Of a stretch of DNA of 52,566 bases, positions 16,893 to 25,879 are shown piece after piece. The stretch comes from an uncultured Clostridia bacterium (GTDB taxonomy: Bacteria; Bacillota; Dehalobacteriia; UBA4068), in contig CALYAP010000050.1 in NCBI GenBank assembly GCA_944393575.1, positions 1 through 52,566 of the forward strand, read 5' to 3'. The notes beneath the pieces are model-generated. The model saw only the letters and a program-made list of their open reading frames with translations. It had not been told where the DNA came from and made no database searches. Position 1 is the stretch's first letter; every line of letters starts with the position of its first letter. The position numbers were made by a program, and so were the translations under genes.

Positions 16893-17546
16893 ATGAATAA
16901 AAACATCGTCAGCATCAAAGGTACGCCATATGGTCTGGTTTTTTATTTTGATACCACCCAGGCGGGCTTTGGTCAAGTATGTGCAGCTCTAGAAGAAAAA
17001 TTGCTTCATAGTGGTGATTTTTTTATTAATGCTGAATATATTATCGATCAGCCATCGGTCTTTTCTGAGGAAGAGTTGGCGATCATTGAAGGTATTTTGA
17101 AAAAATACCATATTAATAAGGGCAAGTCTATTCCACGCGCTGTGGAAAGCGAAGATAAAGATGAAATGATCTATGAAACCATTGGTGGTAACAGCATGTT
17201 GGTTACCAAAAGTATACGCAGTGGGCAGAAGTTATCTGTTCGTGGTAATGCCATTGTGATGGGTGATGTTAACCCTGGCGGAGAAGTGGTCGCTACTGGC
17301 AATGTTGTTATTATGGGCTGTTGCCGTGGTATTGTCCATGCAGGAGCTGAAGGCGATGAGGATAGTTATATCCTGGTTTACAATATGCATGCGCAGCAGC
17401 TGCGTATTGCTGAACATGTAGCCACCGTACCGGATGATGCCGGTATGAGCCCGCTTAAACTAGCAATGATCCAAGACGGTAATATTATATTGACTGATTA
17501 TGTCCCCGCACAGTTTGCTGATAGTTTTGTTGAGCAGGAGGCATAA
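16893..17546 (+). CDS. minC: Septum site-determining protein MinC
   Basis: From ATG 16893, preceded by GGGAGG, the protein has 217 residues. The N-terminal FtsZ-inhibiting domain (about 1-95) starts NKNIVSIKGTPYGLVFYF. The C-terminal beta-helix (about 105-205) contains SGQKLSVRGNAIVMGDVNPG, GEVVATGNVVIMG and GRGIVHAG-like turns that bind MinD. MinC blocks Z-ring formation away from midcell. Unusually, no minD or minE lies next to it. The gene instead precedes mutS by 3 nt, probably in one transcript. Confidence 0.92.
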   Translation: MNKNIVSIKGTPYGLVFYFDTTQAGFGQVCAALEEKLLHSGDFFINAEYIIDQPSVFSEEELAIIEGILKKYHINKGKSIPRAVESEDKDEMIYETIGGNSMLVTKSIRSGQKLSVRGNAIVMGDVNPGGEVVATGNVVIMGCCRGIVHAGAEGDEDSYILVYNMHAQQLRIAEHVATVPDDAGMSPLKLAMIQDGNIILTDYVPAQFADSFVEQEA

Positions 17547-17549
17547 GAC

Positions 17550-20180
17550 TTGACTATTGTAACACCGCTGATGCGTCAATATCAAGCCATAAAAGAGCAA
17601 TACAATGATTGTTTGCTCTTTTTCCGCTTGGGAGATTTTTATGAAATGTTTGCTGACGATGCCCTGCTTGCTTCCCGTGAGTTGGGCATTGTCCTTACTG
17701 CCCGGGATGGTGGTGGCGGAAAGAAAGTCCCTATGTGTGGAGTCCCGCATCATTCTGCAGATAATTATATTGCCAGATTGATCGAAAAGGGATATAAAGT
17801 TGCTATCTGTGAGCAGCTGGAAGATCCTAAAATGGTTAAGGGCATCGTTAAAAGAGATGTTATCAGGGTGATAACTCCTGGTACTGTCCTGGAAAGCAAT
17901 ATGCTGCAGGATAAATCTAATAATTATCTGGCAGCTTGCTGGTTAGAACGCAAAAATAAGGTGGAAACAGCTTTTGGTCTTGCCTATACTGATATTTCTA
18001 CTGGCAAGTTTTTCGCGACACAGATTACTGGTGAAGATATCCGCGGCCGCTTGGCCGATGAACTGGTACGCATTTGTCCAGCAGAACTAATCTTACCTGA
18101 TGAGCTTTGTCAAGACGAGATGTTTCAGCTGCGTCTTCTGAATAACTGTGTAGGCTGTTTGACTCCTTATCATGAACTTGGCTATATCCGCCGCAATTAT
18201 GCTGAGATTATCACTACGCATTTTCAAATCGCAAATCTCTCTGGTTTAGGTCTAGATGAGAAGCCTTTTGCGGCAATGGCTTCTGCAATGGTGCTGGATT
18301 TTCTTCTCCAAACGCAGAAGAGATCCTTGCAGTACATAGATAAGATAGATTTATATTCCGATCATGAGTACCTTGTGCTTGATGCAGCCACGAGACGTAA
18401 TCTTGAGCTAAGCGTCACCATGCGTACGAATAAGCGCAAGGGTTCCTTGCTATGGGTCATTGACGATACCATGACTTCAATGGGAGCCAGAACGCTACGT
18501 GATTGGCTGGAGAATCCTTTGCTTTCTGTTGCAGCGATCAACCGTCGCTTAGATGCGGTTGATGAATTAGTACAGAATCCATTGTTGCTTGCGGAATGCC
18601 GTGATATTCTAAAAAACCTTCATGATATGCAGAGACTAATTACTAAAGTCTCTTTTGGCAATGCTGGCCCAAGAGATATTTTGGCCATCAAAGCTTCTTT
18701 GGAATTTCAACCAAGGTTGTTAACTTTGCTCAGCAAGTTAAAGAGCACGCTTTTTGGTTCGATGATAGATCATCATGATTTGCTGGAGGATATTTATCAG
18801 CTAATTGATGTGTCGATAGCGGACGACGCTCCTCTTTCTGCTAAGGATAACGGCGTGATAAAAGGCGGTTATAATGAAGAGATCGACCAACTACGGCAAC
18901 TATCTGGTTCAGCTAAACAGATGTTGCTGGATTTGGAAGCCCGGGAGCGGGAAAGAACCGGGATCAAGACGCTCAAGGTAGGCTATAATAAGGTCTTTGG
19001 CTATTATATTGAAATCAGTAAGAGTAGGGTGGATGAGGCGCCAGCTGATTATATCCGCAAACAGACTTTAGTTAATGGTGAGCGTTTTATTACAGAAGAG
19101 CTCAAAGAATTAGAGACCAAGATGCTGACCGCAGGCGAGCGCTTATCAGCCTTAGAATACCGTTTGTTCTGTGAAGTCAGGGAAAAAATATCTGAGTCAG
19201 CCGCCCGGATTAGCCGTACCGCTGAGGTTTGTGCCCATCTTGATGTGCTGCAATCTCTAGCGACTATTGCAGTCAATAATCATTATTGTAAGCCGCAAGT
19301 CGATGATGGCGATAAACTGATTATTCATGAAGGGCGCCATCCAGTGATCGAAAAGATAATTGGCATGGAAAACTATATCCCCAATGATACTTACTTGGAC
19401 AAGCACAGCCAAAGAATGATGTTGATAACAGGGCCGAATATGGCTGGTAAAAGCACTTATATGCGTCAGGTAGCTTTGATCGCCCTCTTAGCCCATATTG
19501 GCAGCTTTGTCCCGGCAGAAAAAGCCCGTATTGGTTATATTGACCGTATTTTTACCCGGGTGGGTGCATCTGATGATTTAGGGGGAGGACAGAGTACCTT
19601 TATGGTGGAGATGACGGAAACTTCAAATATTCTTCGCCATGCCACTGAACATAGTTTAATTATCCTCGACGAAATTGGCCGCGGGACCTCCACTTATGAT
19701 GGGCTTTCGATAGCATGGGCGGTTGCCGAATATATAATTGATGATAAATGTGCAGCTAAAACCCTCTTTGCTACGCATTATCATGAGTTAACACTATTGG
19801 AAACGGAATTTCCTTTAATCAAAAACTTTTCAATTGCCGTAAAAGAAAAAAGTAATAGCATTGTGTTTTTGCGTAAAATTATTGAGGGTGCAGCAGATAG
19901 AAGTTATGGTATTCAGGTGGCTCAGTTGGCTGGTTTGCCTAAACCGGTAATCCGTCGTGCCAAGGAAATTTTAGCTCAGTTAGAAGCGGAGAAGCATCTA
20001 CAGGCTAAATTAGAACGCAGCGAACAGATAACTTTTAGAGATATCTTATTGGGAGATCAACCACAACCAGAGGAACATGAGATAGTTAAAGCAATCAGAG
20101 AGATGAATATTGATTCGATGTCTCCTCTAGATGCTCTGTTGCAGTTAAGCGAATGGAAGAAAGAGCTTAAAGATGAATAA
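17550..20180 (+). CDS. mutS: DNA mismatch repair protein MutS
   Basis: The 876-residue protein starts at TTG 17550 with AGGAGG upstream, 3 nt after minC. The mismatch-recognition Phe-x-Glu is in GDFYEMF (F30, E32). Connector, core and clamp domains follow. The ABC-type ATPase has Walker A GPNMAGKST (from 628), a signature GGGQSTFMVEM, Walker B LIILDEIGRGTSTYDG and the H-loop ATHYHEL. The C-terminal helix-turn-helix region is present. MutS recognises mispairs and recruits MutL, encoded next with an 8-nt overlap. This is the full-length MutS1 type. Confidence 0.97.
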   Translation: MTIVTPLMRQYQAIKEQYNDCLLFFRLGDFYEMFADDALLASRELGIVLTARDGGGGKKVPMCGVPHHSADNYIARLIEKGYKVAICEQLEDPKMVKGIVKRDVIRVITPGTVLESNMLQDKSNNYLAACWLERKNKVETAFGLAYTDISTGKFFATQITGEDIRGRLADELVRICPAELILPDELCQDEMFQLRLLNNCVGCLTPYHELGYIRRNYAEIITTHFQIANLSGLGLDEKPFAAMASAMVLDFLLQTQKRSLQYIDKIDLYSDHEYLVLDAATRRNLELSVTMRTNKRKGSLLWVIDDTMTSMGARTLRDWLENPLLSVAAINRRLDAVDELVQNPLLLAECRDILKNLHDMQRLITKVSFGNAGPRDILAIKASLEFQPRLLTLLSKLKSTLFGSMIDHHDLLEDIYQLIDVSIADDAPLSAKDNGVIKGGYNEEIDQLRQLSGSAKQMLLDLEARERERTGIKTLKVGYNKVFGYYIEISKSRVDEAPADYIRKQTLVNGERFITEELKELETKMLTAGERLSALEYRLFCEVREKISESAARISRTAEVCAHLDVLQSLATIAVNNHYCKPQVDDGDKLIIHEGRHPVIEKIIGMENYIPNDTYLDKHSQRMMLITGPNMAGKSTYMRQVALIALLAHIGSFVPAEKARIGYIDRIFTRVGASDDLGGGQSTFMVEMTETSNILRHATEHSLIILDEIGRGTSTYDGLSIAWAVAEYIIDDKCAAKTLFATHYHELTLLETEFPLIKNFSIAVKEKSNSIVFLRKIIEGAADRSYGIQVAQLAGLPKPVIRRAKEILAQLEAEKHLQAKLERSEQITFRDILLGDQPQPEEHEIVKAIREMNIDSMSPLDALLQLSEWKKELKDE

Positions 20181-22041
20181 TACCCCCAAAAGCAGAATTC
20201 ATATTTTAGATAGGCATACTGCTAATCAGATAGCCGCTGGCGAAGTGGTCGAGCGGCCTTTTTGCGTAATTAAAGAATTGGTAGAGAATTCTATTGACGC
20301 CGGCGCTACCGCTATAATGGTTAAAATTTTTGATTCTTCTTTAGAGAAGATGCAGGTTACAGACAACGGTTGTGGCATGACAGCAGAAGAGCTGCGTTTA
20401 TCTCTTCTGCGTCATGCAACTAGCAAGATTAATAAGGTAACTGATCTCGACCGGCTATCAACACTGGGTTTTAGGGGAGAAGCGTTGCCTTCTATAGCCT
20501 CGGTTAGTCAAATGACGATAACCTCAAAACCGCAGGATGCTTTAAATGGTTATAGCATCACTATCAAGGATGGCAAGTCTACGATCCCGACTGAAACTGC
20601 CGCCAAGACCGGAACTACTGTTCTGGTGGATAGATTGTTTTATAATGCGCCTGCCAGAAAGAAATTTTTGAAAAGCCCACGCACAGAAATGGGTTTGATC
20701 AGCGACCTGATCGCTAAATATATCGTGGCTTATCCGCATATCTCCTTTCGGCTTGATAATGGCACCCATACTTTATTCAATAGCTCTGGCAAAGGCAATC
20801 AGTTGAACGCTCTTTTCGAAGCCTATGGGAAGAGTATTGCTGAGCAAATGATTTCATTTGAACTCGGTTTTGTCTCTCCTCCAAGCCTAAATAGGAATAA
20901 CCGCAGTCAATATCATTTTTTTATTAACGGACGTCCGGTGCATAGCAGGGAATTAAGCCTAACTGTTGATGAGGCTTATTTTAGCTTTATGCCAGCGCAT
21001 CGTTACCCGATCGTCTTCTTGTTCCTTGCCTTGCCGCCAGAAAGTGTTGATGTCAATGTTCATCCGGGCAAATTAGAAGTGAAATTCCGTAACTTTGCCC
21101 CACTCAAAGAAAAGATGCTTATTTTGATGCAGCAAGCTCTTGGCCGGAGTAATTCACTGGCTCCGGAAATAATAGATAAAGAAGCATCGGCAGAAGTGCT
21201 TCCGCAGCAATCCATACTGCCTGATGATGAGCAGGAGCCAGTTTTTATTGCCAGTGAAAGCAGCACTATTTCCAGTAATAACGATTTTTATCAGATTTTA
21301 TACGGCAGCGCTAAAGATAACCAGCCGTCGTCTGTTAGCGTGCATAAACAATCCTCTATTGAAGAGGCGGCATCCGCACCTTCTGCGCCGCCCAAGGTGA
21401 TCCAAGATAATATTTTTGCGGCTCAAGACCATAATATGGGATTCACTGAGTCCAAATTAATTTATTCTTCACTTACGCCACTTGGTCAATTTGCGGGTAC
21501 TTTTATTATTTGTTCTGGCGGTGACTATCTTTATATTATTGACCAGCATGCTGTAGCTGAAAGAATCATGTATGAAAAAATCGCTGCCCAGGCAGAAAAC
21601 GCTCCTGATGCCTGCAATCAATTAGCTGTTCCTATTGCTGTAGAACTTTCTCATCGTGATGCCCTTGCTCTTACTGATGCTATTTTAGAACTCCGCGACT
21701 ATGGCTTTATTGTCGAAAGCTTTGGTGATAATAGCTTTGTGATTCGTGGTGTGCCCCTATGGTACACGGGTGATGATCCCGAGCAGTTATTGCGGCTCTT
21801 TTTGGATGAGATCAATGATAATTCACTTAATGTAGTTCGGATTCGTAAAGAGGAATTATTTATGGCGGCCTGCAAGCAGGCTATCAAGGCTAATCGGTAT
21901 CTATCGCCTTCAGATATCAGTGTGCTGTTTGAGCAGCTTGATGCCTGCAAAAACTCATCCACCTGCCCTCACGGTAGACCTTTGGCTATTAGGATTAGCC
22001 GTGCAGAAATATATAAACGCTTTCTGCGCGGTAGCATATAA
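20173..22041 (+). CDS. mutL: DNA mismatch repair endonuclease MutL
   Basis: MutL has 622 residues. The GHKL ATPase half carries IAAGEVVERP, KELVENSIDAGAT (catalytic Glu35), DNGCGM and GFRGEALPSIASV. After a variable linker (about 340-420), the C-terminal dimerisation domain contains DQHAVAERIMYE, the DQHA(x)2E(x)4E metal-binding motif. ACKQAIKAN and CPHGRP complete the nuclease site. MutL should therefore nick DNA itself, as expected in bacteria without MutH. It overlaps mutS by 8 nt, and miaA follows. Confidence 0.97.
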   Translation: MNNTPKSRIHILDRHTANQIAAGEVVERPFCVIKELVENSIDAGATAIMVKIFDSSLEKMQVTDNGCGMTAEELRLSLLRHATSKINKVTDLDRLSTLGFRGEALPSIASVSQMTITSKPQDALNGYSITIKDGKSTIPTETAAKTGTTVLVDRLFYNAPARKKFLKSPRTEMGLISDLIAKYIVAYPHISFRLDNGTHTLFNSSGKGNQLNALFEAYGKSIAEQMISFELGFVSPPSLNRNNRSQYHFFINGRPVHSRELSLTVDEAYFSFMPAHRYPIVFLFLALPPESVDVNVHPGKLEVKFRNFAPLKEKMLILMQQALGRSNSLAPEIIDKEASAEVLPQQSILPDDEQEPVFIASESSTISSNNDFYQILYGSAKDNQPSSVSVHKQSSIEEAASAPSAPPKVIQDNIFAAQDHNMGFTESKLIYSSLTPLGQFAGTFIICSGGDYLYIIDQHAVAERIMYEKIAAQAENAPDACNQLAVPIAVELSHRDALALTDAILELRDYGFIVESFGDNSFVIRGVPLWYTGDDPEQLLRLFLDEINDNSLNVVRIRKEELFMAACKQAIKANRYLSPSDISVLFEQLDACKNSSTCPHGRPLAIRISRAEIYKRFLRGSI

Positions 22042-22058
22042 TATAGCGAGGATAAGCT

Positions 22059-23012
22059 ATGACCGATAGCGCCAAACAGCAGATTATCGTTATCTTGGGG
22101 CCAACTGCCTGTGGCAAAACAGCATTATCAGTTGCTGTTGCCCAGCGGTTCAACTGTGAAATCATCTCTGCTGATTCCATGCAAGTATACCAGGGAATGG
22201 ACATCGGTTCTGCTAAGATCAAACCAGCAGAACAAAAAGGCATCCCCCATCATCTGTTAGATATCATGCCGCCTAATGAAGCTTTTAGCGTAGCGGATTT
22301 TCACCGTCTTGCTGATCAGGCGATTGCTGATATTAGTTCCCGTGGTAAACTGCCATTAATTTGCGGTGGAACAGGCTTATATATCAATTCTTTGGTGGCA
22401 CCATATAATTTTTCTTCCAGTATTGATTCTGACCCACAGATTAGAGAAAAATTGCGTTTGGAGTTTGAAAAAAATGGCGGAGAGGATATGTATCAACGCT
22501 TGCAGCAAATAGATCCCCACTATGCAAGTAAAATACATCCCCATGACTCCAGGCGATTGATCCGTGCTTTAGAGATTTATGATGTAAGCGGAAAAGCCCC
22601 AAGTGAACTGCAGCAAGAAAATCAACCGGTGAAATACCGGCCGATAATGATTGGCCTTATTGCTGATAGAGCCAAAATATATCGGTTAATTGAACAACGG
22701 ATTGAGCTGATGCTTGATGAAGGCTTAGTAGAAGAAGTAAAAAAGCTCTTAGACGTAGGCGTATCCCGTGATGCGGTATCGATGCAGGGACTGGGCTATA
22801 AGCAGATAGCTGCCTATTTAGCTGGTGAGATCACCTTAGATGAGGCGGTAGATATATTGAAACGTGATACCAGGCGTTTTGCTAAACGGCAAATCACTTG
22901 GTTTAAACGAGACCCGCGTATATGCTGGTTTAATATTGACCAATATCTTGAGGAGGGAGAGTTGGTAAATGCGGTTTCATTCCGAATCGCCCAAATGTTA
23001 GAGGAGGCATGA
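22059..23012 (+). CDS. miaA: tRNA dimethylallyltransferase MiaA
   Basis: The 317-residue enzyme has the P-loop GPTACGKTALSVAVA at residues 13-27. Next come ISADSMQVYQGMDIGSAK, VADFHRLAD, the GGTGLYINSL loop and an insertion domain, then RRFAKRQITWFKRD near the end. MiaA transfers a dimethylallyl group to N6 of adenosine 37 in tRNAs reading UNN codons. The order mutS-mutL-miaA-hfq is common in bacteria. Its stop overlaps the hfq start (ATGAG). Confidence 0.97.
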   Translation: MTDSAKQQIIVILGPTACGKTALSVAVAQRFNCEIISADSMQVYQGMDIGSAKIKPAEQKGIPHHLLDIMPPNEAFSVADFHRLADQAIADISSRGKLPLICGGTGLYINSLVAPYNFSSSIDSDPQIREKLRLEFEKNGGEDMYQRLQQIDPHYASKIHPHDSRRLIRALEIYDVSGKAPSELQQENQPVKYRPIMIGLIADRAKIYRLIEQRIELMLDEGLVEEVKKLLDVGVSRDAVSMQGLGYKQIAAYLAGEITLDEAVDILKRDTRRFAKRQITWFKRDPRICWFNIDQYLEEGELVNAVSFRIAQMLEEA

Positions 23013-23251
23013 GCATGAAACAACCCGGGCTTCAAGAGTTGTACCTCAATGCGATTCGTAAGGAAAAGATACCCGCCACTTTTTATCTCGTCAATGGTTT
23101 TAGAATGAACGGAATTATAGAAGCTTTTGACAACTTTACTGTGATTATTAATTGTGGTAAAGATCAAGAAATGATTTTTAAACATGCCATAAGCACTATT
23201 ATTCCATCTCAGCCTTTGAATCTTTGGGAATTAGAGGCATATGCAGAATGA
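23009..23251 (+). CDS. hfq: RNA chaperone Hfq
   Basis: The short Hfq has 80 residues. The Sm1 motif appears in LQELYLNAIRKEKIPATFYL and VNGFRMNGIIEAFDNFTVII. The Sm2 motif is MIFKHAISTIIPSQP, where the usual YKHA is FKHA. The acidic C-terminal tail of enterobacterial Hfq is missing, as usual in Bacillota. It forms a hexamer that binds small RNAs and U-rich or A-rich RNA. The gene overlaps miaA, with a second possible start at ATG 23015. A terminator follows. Confidence 0.95.
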   Translation: MSMKQPGLQELYLNAIRKEKIPATFYLVNGFRMNGIIEAFDNFTVIINCGKDQEMIFKHAISTIIPSQPLNLWELEAYAE

Positions 23252-23276
23252 CTTGTTGTCATTTATGCAATTAGCT

Positions 23277-23313
23277 AAAAGCAGATTTCTTTATGGAATC
23301 TGCTTTTACTTTA
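23277..23313 (+). terminator. Terminator after hfq
   Basis: The stem AAAAGCAGATT / AATCTGCTTTT around a short loop is followed by ACTTTATT. It closes the minC-mutS-mutL-miaA-hfq unit. Confidence 0.75.
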
Positions 23314-23335
23314 TTACAGGTGATGTTTCATCTAT

Positions 23336-23364
23336 TTGCGATCTATAAATAAGTTTGGTAAAAT
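23336..23364 (+). promoter_or_regulatory. Promoter of the YnbB-like gene
   Basis: TTGCGA (23336-23341), a 17-nt spacer and TAAAAT (23359-23364), directly after the hfq terminator and 32 nt before the ATG. Confidence 0.6.
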
Positions 23365-23395
23365 AATAAAAAAGTCAGATATAAGTGGAGGAATC

Positions 23396-24622
23396 ATGGA
23401 CGAATTAATAAAAGCTGCTAGGAAGGATATGGAAGAATATGCTTCTTATGCAGAAAAAATAGCAGAAAAAAATCTAATAAAAATTTTGGAAGCTTTTCGT
23501 GCGGAAAATGTTTCTACGCAACATTTTTGTTCTACCACAGGATATGGCTATAATGACATGGGGAGGGATAAACTGGAGGCACTGTATGCAAGGGTCTTTG
23601 GTACAGAAGCAGCTTTGGTTAGACAGCAGATCGTCTCAGGAAGTCATGCTATCTCTTTGGCCTTGTTTGGTAATTTATTGCCAGGTGATGAGCTGTTGCT
23701 CCTTGGTATGCCTTATGATACTCTCCAAACAGTTATTGGTATCGGTAGGGATATTCCCTGTAGCTTAAGTGAATATGGAGTCAAATATCGTGTTTATGAT
23801 CTTGATTTTGTTAATCCAAACCTATCTGCCATCAAGTCTGCTTTGCGCCCTGAAACTAAAATGGTCTCAATTCAGCGCTCGCGTGGATACAGCAGTCGTA
23901 TGTCATTATCAGTAGCTAAAATAGCTGCATTGATCGATGCTGTGAAAAGTGTGCGTCCAGATATTATCGTTTTTGTTGATAACTGTTATGGTGAAATGGT
24001 TGAAGATCATGAGCCCAGCCAATGCGGTGCCGACTTGATGGCCGGGTCCTTGATCAAGAATCCAGGTGCTGGCATTGCACCCGGAGGTGGCTATATTGTT
24101 GGCAGGGAAGAGTATGTAGAACGTGCTGCCTGCCGGCTAACTGTCCCTGGAGCTGGACGTGAGTTGGGTAGTTCTCTAATCGACAATAGGTTATTTTACC
24201 AGGCTTTATTGCTGACTCCGCAGATTGTCCTTGAAGCTGTTTTGGGAGCGGTTTTTACGGCATCACTAGCATCACGTTTAGGATTTGCTGTAAGTCCTGC
24301 TGCAGATGAAGTGCGGGCAGATATTATCCAAACCATCGCTATGGAAAATAGCTCTCGTTTACAGGCTTTTGTCCAGGGTATACAAAAATATGCACCAATA
24401 GATAGCTTTGTTACTCCGGAACCATGGCCGATGCCAGGTTATGATAATGATATTATTATGGCTAGCGGCAGTTTTATCGCTGGCTCTTCTATTGAATTGT
24501 CTGCAGATGCTCCTTTAAGGGAGCCATATTTGGTCTTTATGCAAGGTGGCCTAAGCCGCTATCATGTTATCTATGCAGTAAGCCGTACTTTTGCTGACAT
24601 GAAGGAACAAGGATTACTTTAA
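23396..24622 (+). CDS. ynbB: YnbB-type PLP-dependent protein (aluminium-resistance/methionine gamma-lyase family)
   Basis: From ATG 23396, chosen for GTGGAGG just upstream, the protein has 408 residues. It belongs to fold-type I PLP enzymes. FCSTTGYGYNDMGRDKLEALYA, the cofactor region RQQIVSGSHAISLALFG, DNCYGEMVE and the PLP-lysine segment AGSLIKNPGAGIAPGGGYI are all typical. Members are annotated as aluminium-resistance or methionine-gamma-lyase-like proteins, and the true reaction is not established. A position close to miaA-hfq is also seen in Bacillus. It is monocistronic here. Confidence 0.85.
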   Translation: MDELIKAARKDMEEYASYAEKIAEKNLIKILEAFRAENVSTQHFCSTTGYGYNDMGRDKLEALYARVFGTEAALVRQQIVSGSHAISLALFGNLLPGDELLLLGMPYDTLQTVIGIGRDIPCSLSEYGVKYRVYDLDFVNPNLSAIKSALRPETKMVSIQRSRGYSSRMSLSVAKIAALIDAVKSVRPDIIVFVDNCYGEMVEDHEPSQCGADLMAGSLIKNPGAGIAPGGGYIVGREEYVERAACRLTVPGAGRELGSSLIDNRLFYQALLLTPQIVLEAVLGAVFTASLASRLGFAVSPAADEVRADIIQTIAMENSSRLQAFVQGIQKYAPIDSFVTPEPWPMPGYDNDIIMASGSFIAGSSIELSADAPLREPYLVFMQGGLSRYHVIYAVSRTFADMKEQGLL

Positions 24623-24809
24623 CCCATTTTTATTTGCTTTAACACAGTAATAGGTGTAAATATCTTTATTGTATGTCCTATCTAGTATTTATTAAAGGAA
24701 AAAGGCCCTTAAGCAAGAACTATTAAAATATAAAAAGTTTAAAATTTTAACGTATTTTGGCAGTATGTTAAATATTGGAGATATTTTTTTGCCAAATTAG
24801 TTTTAATCT

Positions 24810-24838
24810 TTGAAAATATACACACTTTAAGATATAAT
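24810..24838 (+). promoter_or_regulatory. Promoter of the glycolytic operon
   Basis: TTGAAA (24810-24815), a 17-nt spacer and a perfect TATAAT (24833-24838). It precedes gap by 36 nt. No CggR-type repressor gene lies upstream, and I see no clear operator in the 250-nt intergenic region. Confidence 0.75.
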
Positions 24839-24874
24839 CTATTTGTTGGACGGTTTCATCAGGAGGCAACATCC

Positions 24875-25879
24875 ATGACTGTACGGGTTGCAATCAATGG
24901 TTTTGGGCGTATTGGACGGCCCTTTTTCAGGTTAGCCTTTGAAGACCCCTGTATCGATATTGTAGCAATAAATGATTTAATGGACAATAAAACTTTTGCC
25001 CATTTATTGCAATATGATTCTACATTTGGCAAGTATAAGCGCGAAGTCGCATATGATGCTGATAATTTAATAGTGGATGGTGAAAAAATTAAAATTTTTT
25101 CAATTAATGATCCCCAGCGTCTTCCCTGGAAAGAACTGGGTGTTGATATCGTACTTGAATCCACAGGCAAATTTACAACTATGGAAAAGGCGTCAGCCCA
25201 TTTAGCTGCAGGAGCAAAAAAAGTTATTCTCAGCGCTCCGGCTAAAGGGGAGATGCCTACTTTTGTTTATGGCGTTAATCATATTGAGTATAACCCCGCC
25301 ACTGATAATATTATCTCTAACGCTTCATGTACAACTAATGCATTGGCGCCGGTTGCAAAAATTATCGATGATGCTTTTGGCATTGTTAGCGCTATGATGA
25401 CTACCGTTCATTCTTATACTAATGACCAAGCTATTTTAGATAAAGGTCATCGTGATTTGCGCAGAGCGCGTACCGCTGGCTCATCTATCATTCCCACTAC
25501 TACCGGGGCCACCAAGGCAGTAGAATTGATTTTGCCACAGTTAAAAGGAAAATTAAGTGGTTGTTCGATCAGGGTTCCTACTCCTGATGTATCTTTAATT
25601 GACTTTACCTTGGAACTTGAAAATAAAGTTACCGTTAAAGATATTAATAATGTTTTACAGCAAGCCTCTTTGGGATCATTTAAAGGGCTGGTTGGTTATA
25701 GTGAAGAGCCTCTGGTGTCTGTTGATTATATCGGTGAAACTAATAGCTGTGTAGTTGATTCGCTTTCCACTATGGTAGTTGGTGAGAAAATGGCTAAAAT
25801 TATCCTTTGGTATGATAATGAATACGGCTATTCTTGTCGGCTAAAGGACTTAATTAAGTATATGGAGGGTCGTTCCTGA
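24875..25879 (+). CDS. gap: Glyceraldehyde-3-phosphate dehydrogenase, type I
   Basis: The enzyme has 334 residues. The NAD-binding start is VRVAINGFGRIGRPFFRLAF. The catalytic Cys152 is in NASCTTNALAPV, and HSYTNDQAILD and WYDNEYGYS near the end are conserved. It oxidises glyceraldehyde 3-phosphate to 1,3-bisphosphoglycerate. ND follows VAIN in the first Rossmann region, as in NAD-preferring enzymes. AGGAGG precedes the ATG. Its stop overlaps the pgk start by 1 nt, so the two are coupled. Confidence 0.97.
   Translation: MTVRVAINGFGRIGRPFFRLAFEDPCIDIVAINDLMDNKTFAHLLQYDSTFGKYKREVAYDADNLIVDGEKIKIFSINDPQRLPWKELGVDIVLESTGKFTTMEKASAHLAAGAKKVILSAPAKGEMPTFVYGVNHIEYNPATDNIISNASCTTNALAPVAKIIDDAFGIVSAMMTTVHSYTNDQAILDKGHRDLRRARTAGSSIIPTTTGATKAVELILPQLKGKLSGCSIRVPTPDVSLIDFTLELENKVTVKDINNVLQQASLGSFKGLVGYSEEPLVSVDYIGETNSCVVDSLSTMVVGEKMAKIILWYDNEYGYSCRLKDLIKYMEGRS

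Noticed and set aside
23336-23395. Longer start for the YnbB-like gene
   Set aside because: This stretch contains a well-formed promoter, and the ATG at 23396 has a strong ribosome binding site.
24623-24874. A CggR-like repressor or operator before gap
   Set aside because: No regulator gene and no clear inverted repeat of the CggR type were found in the 252 nt.
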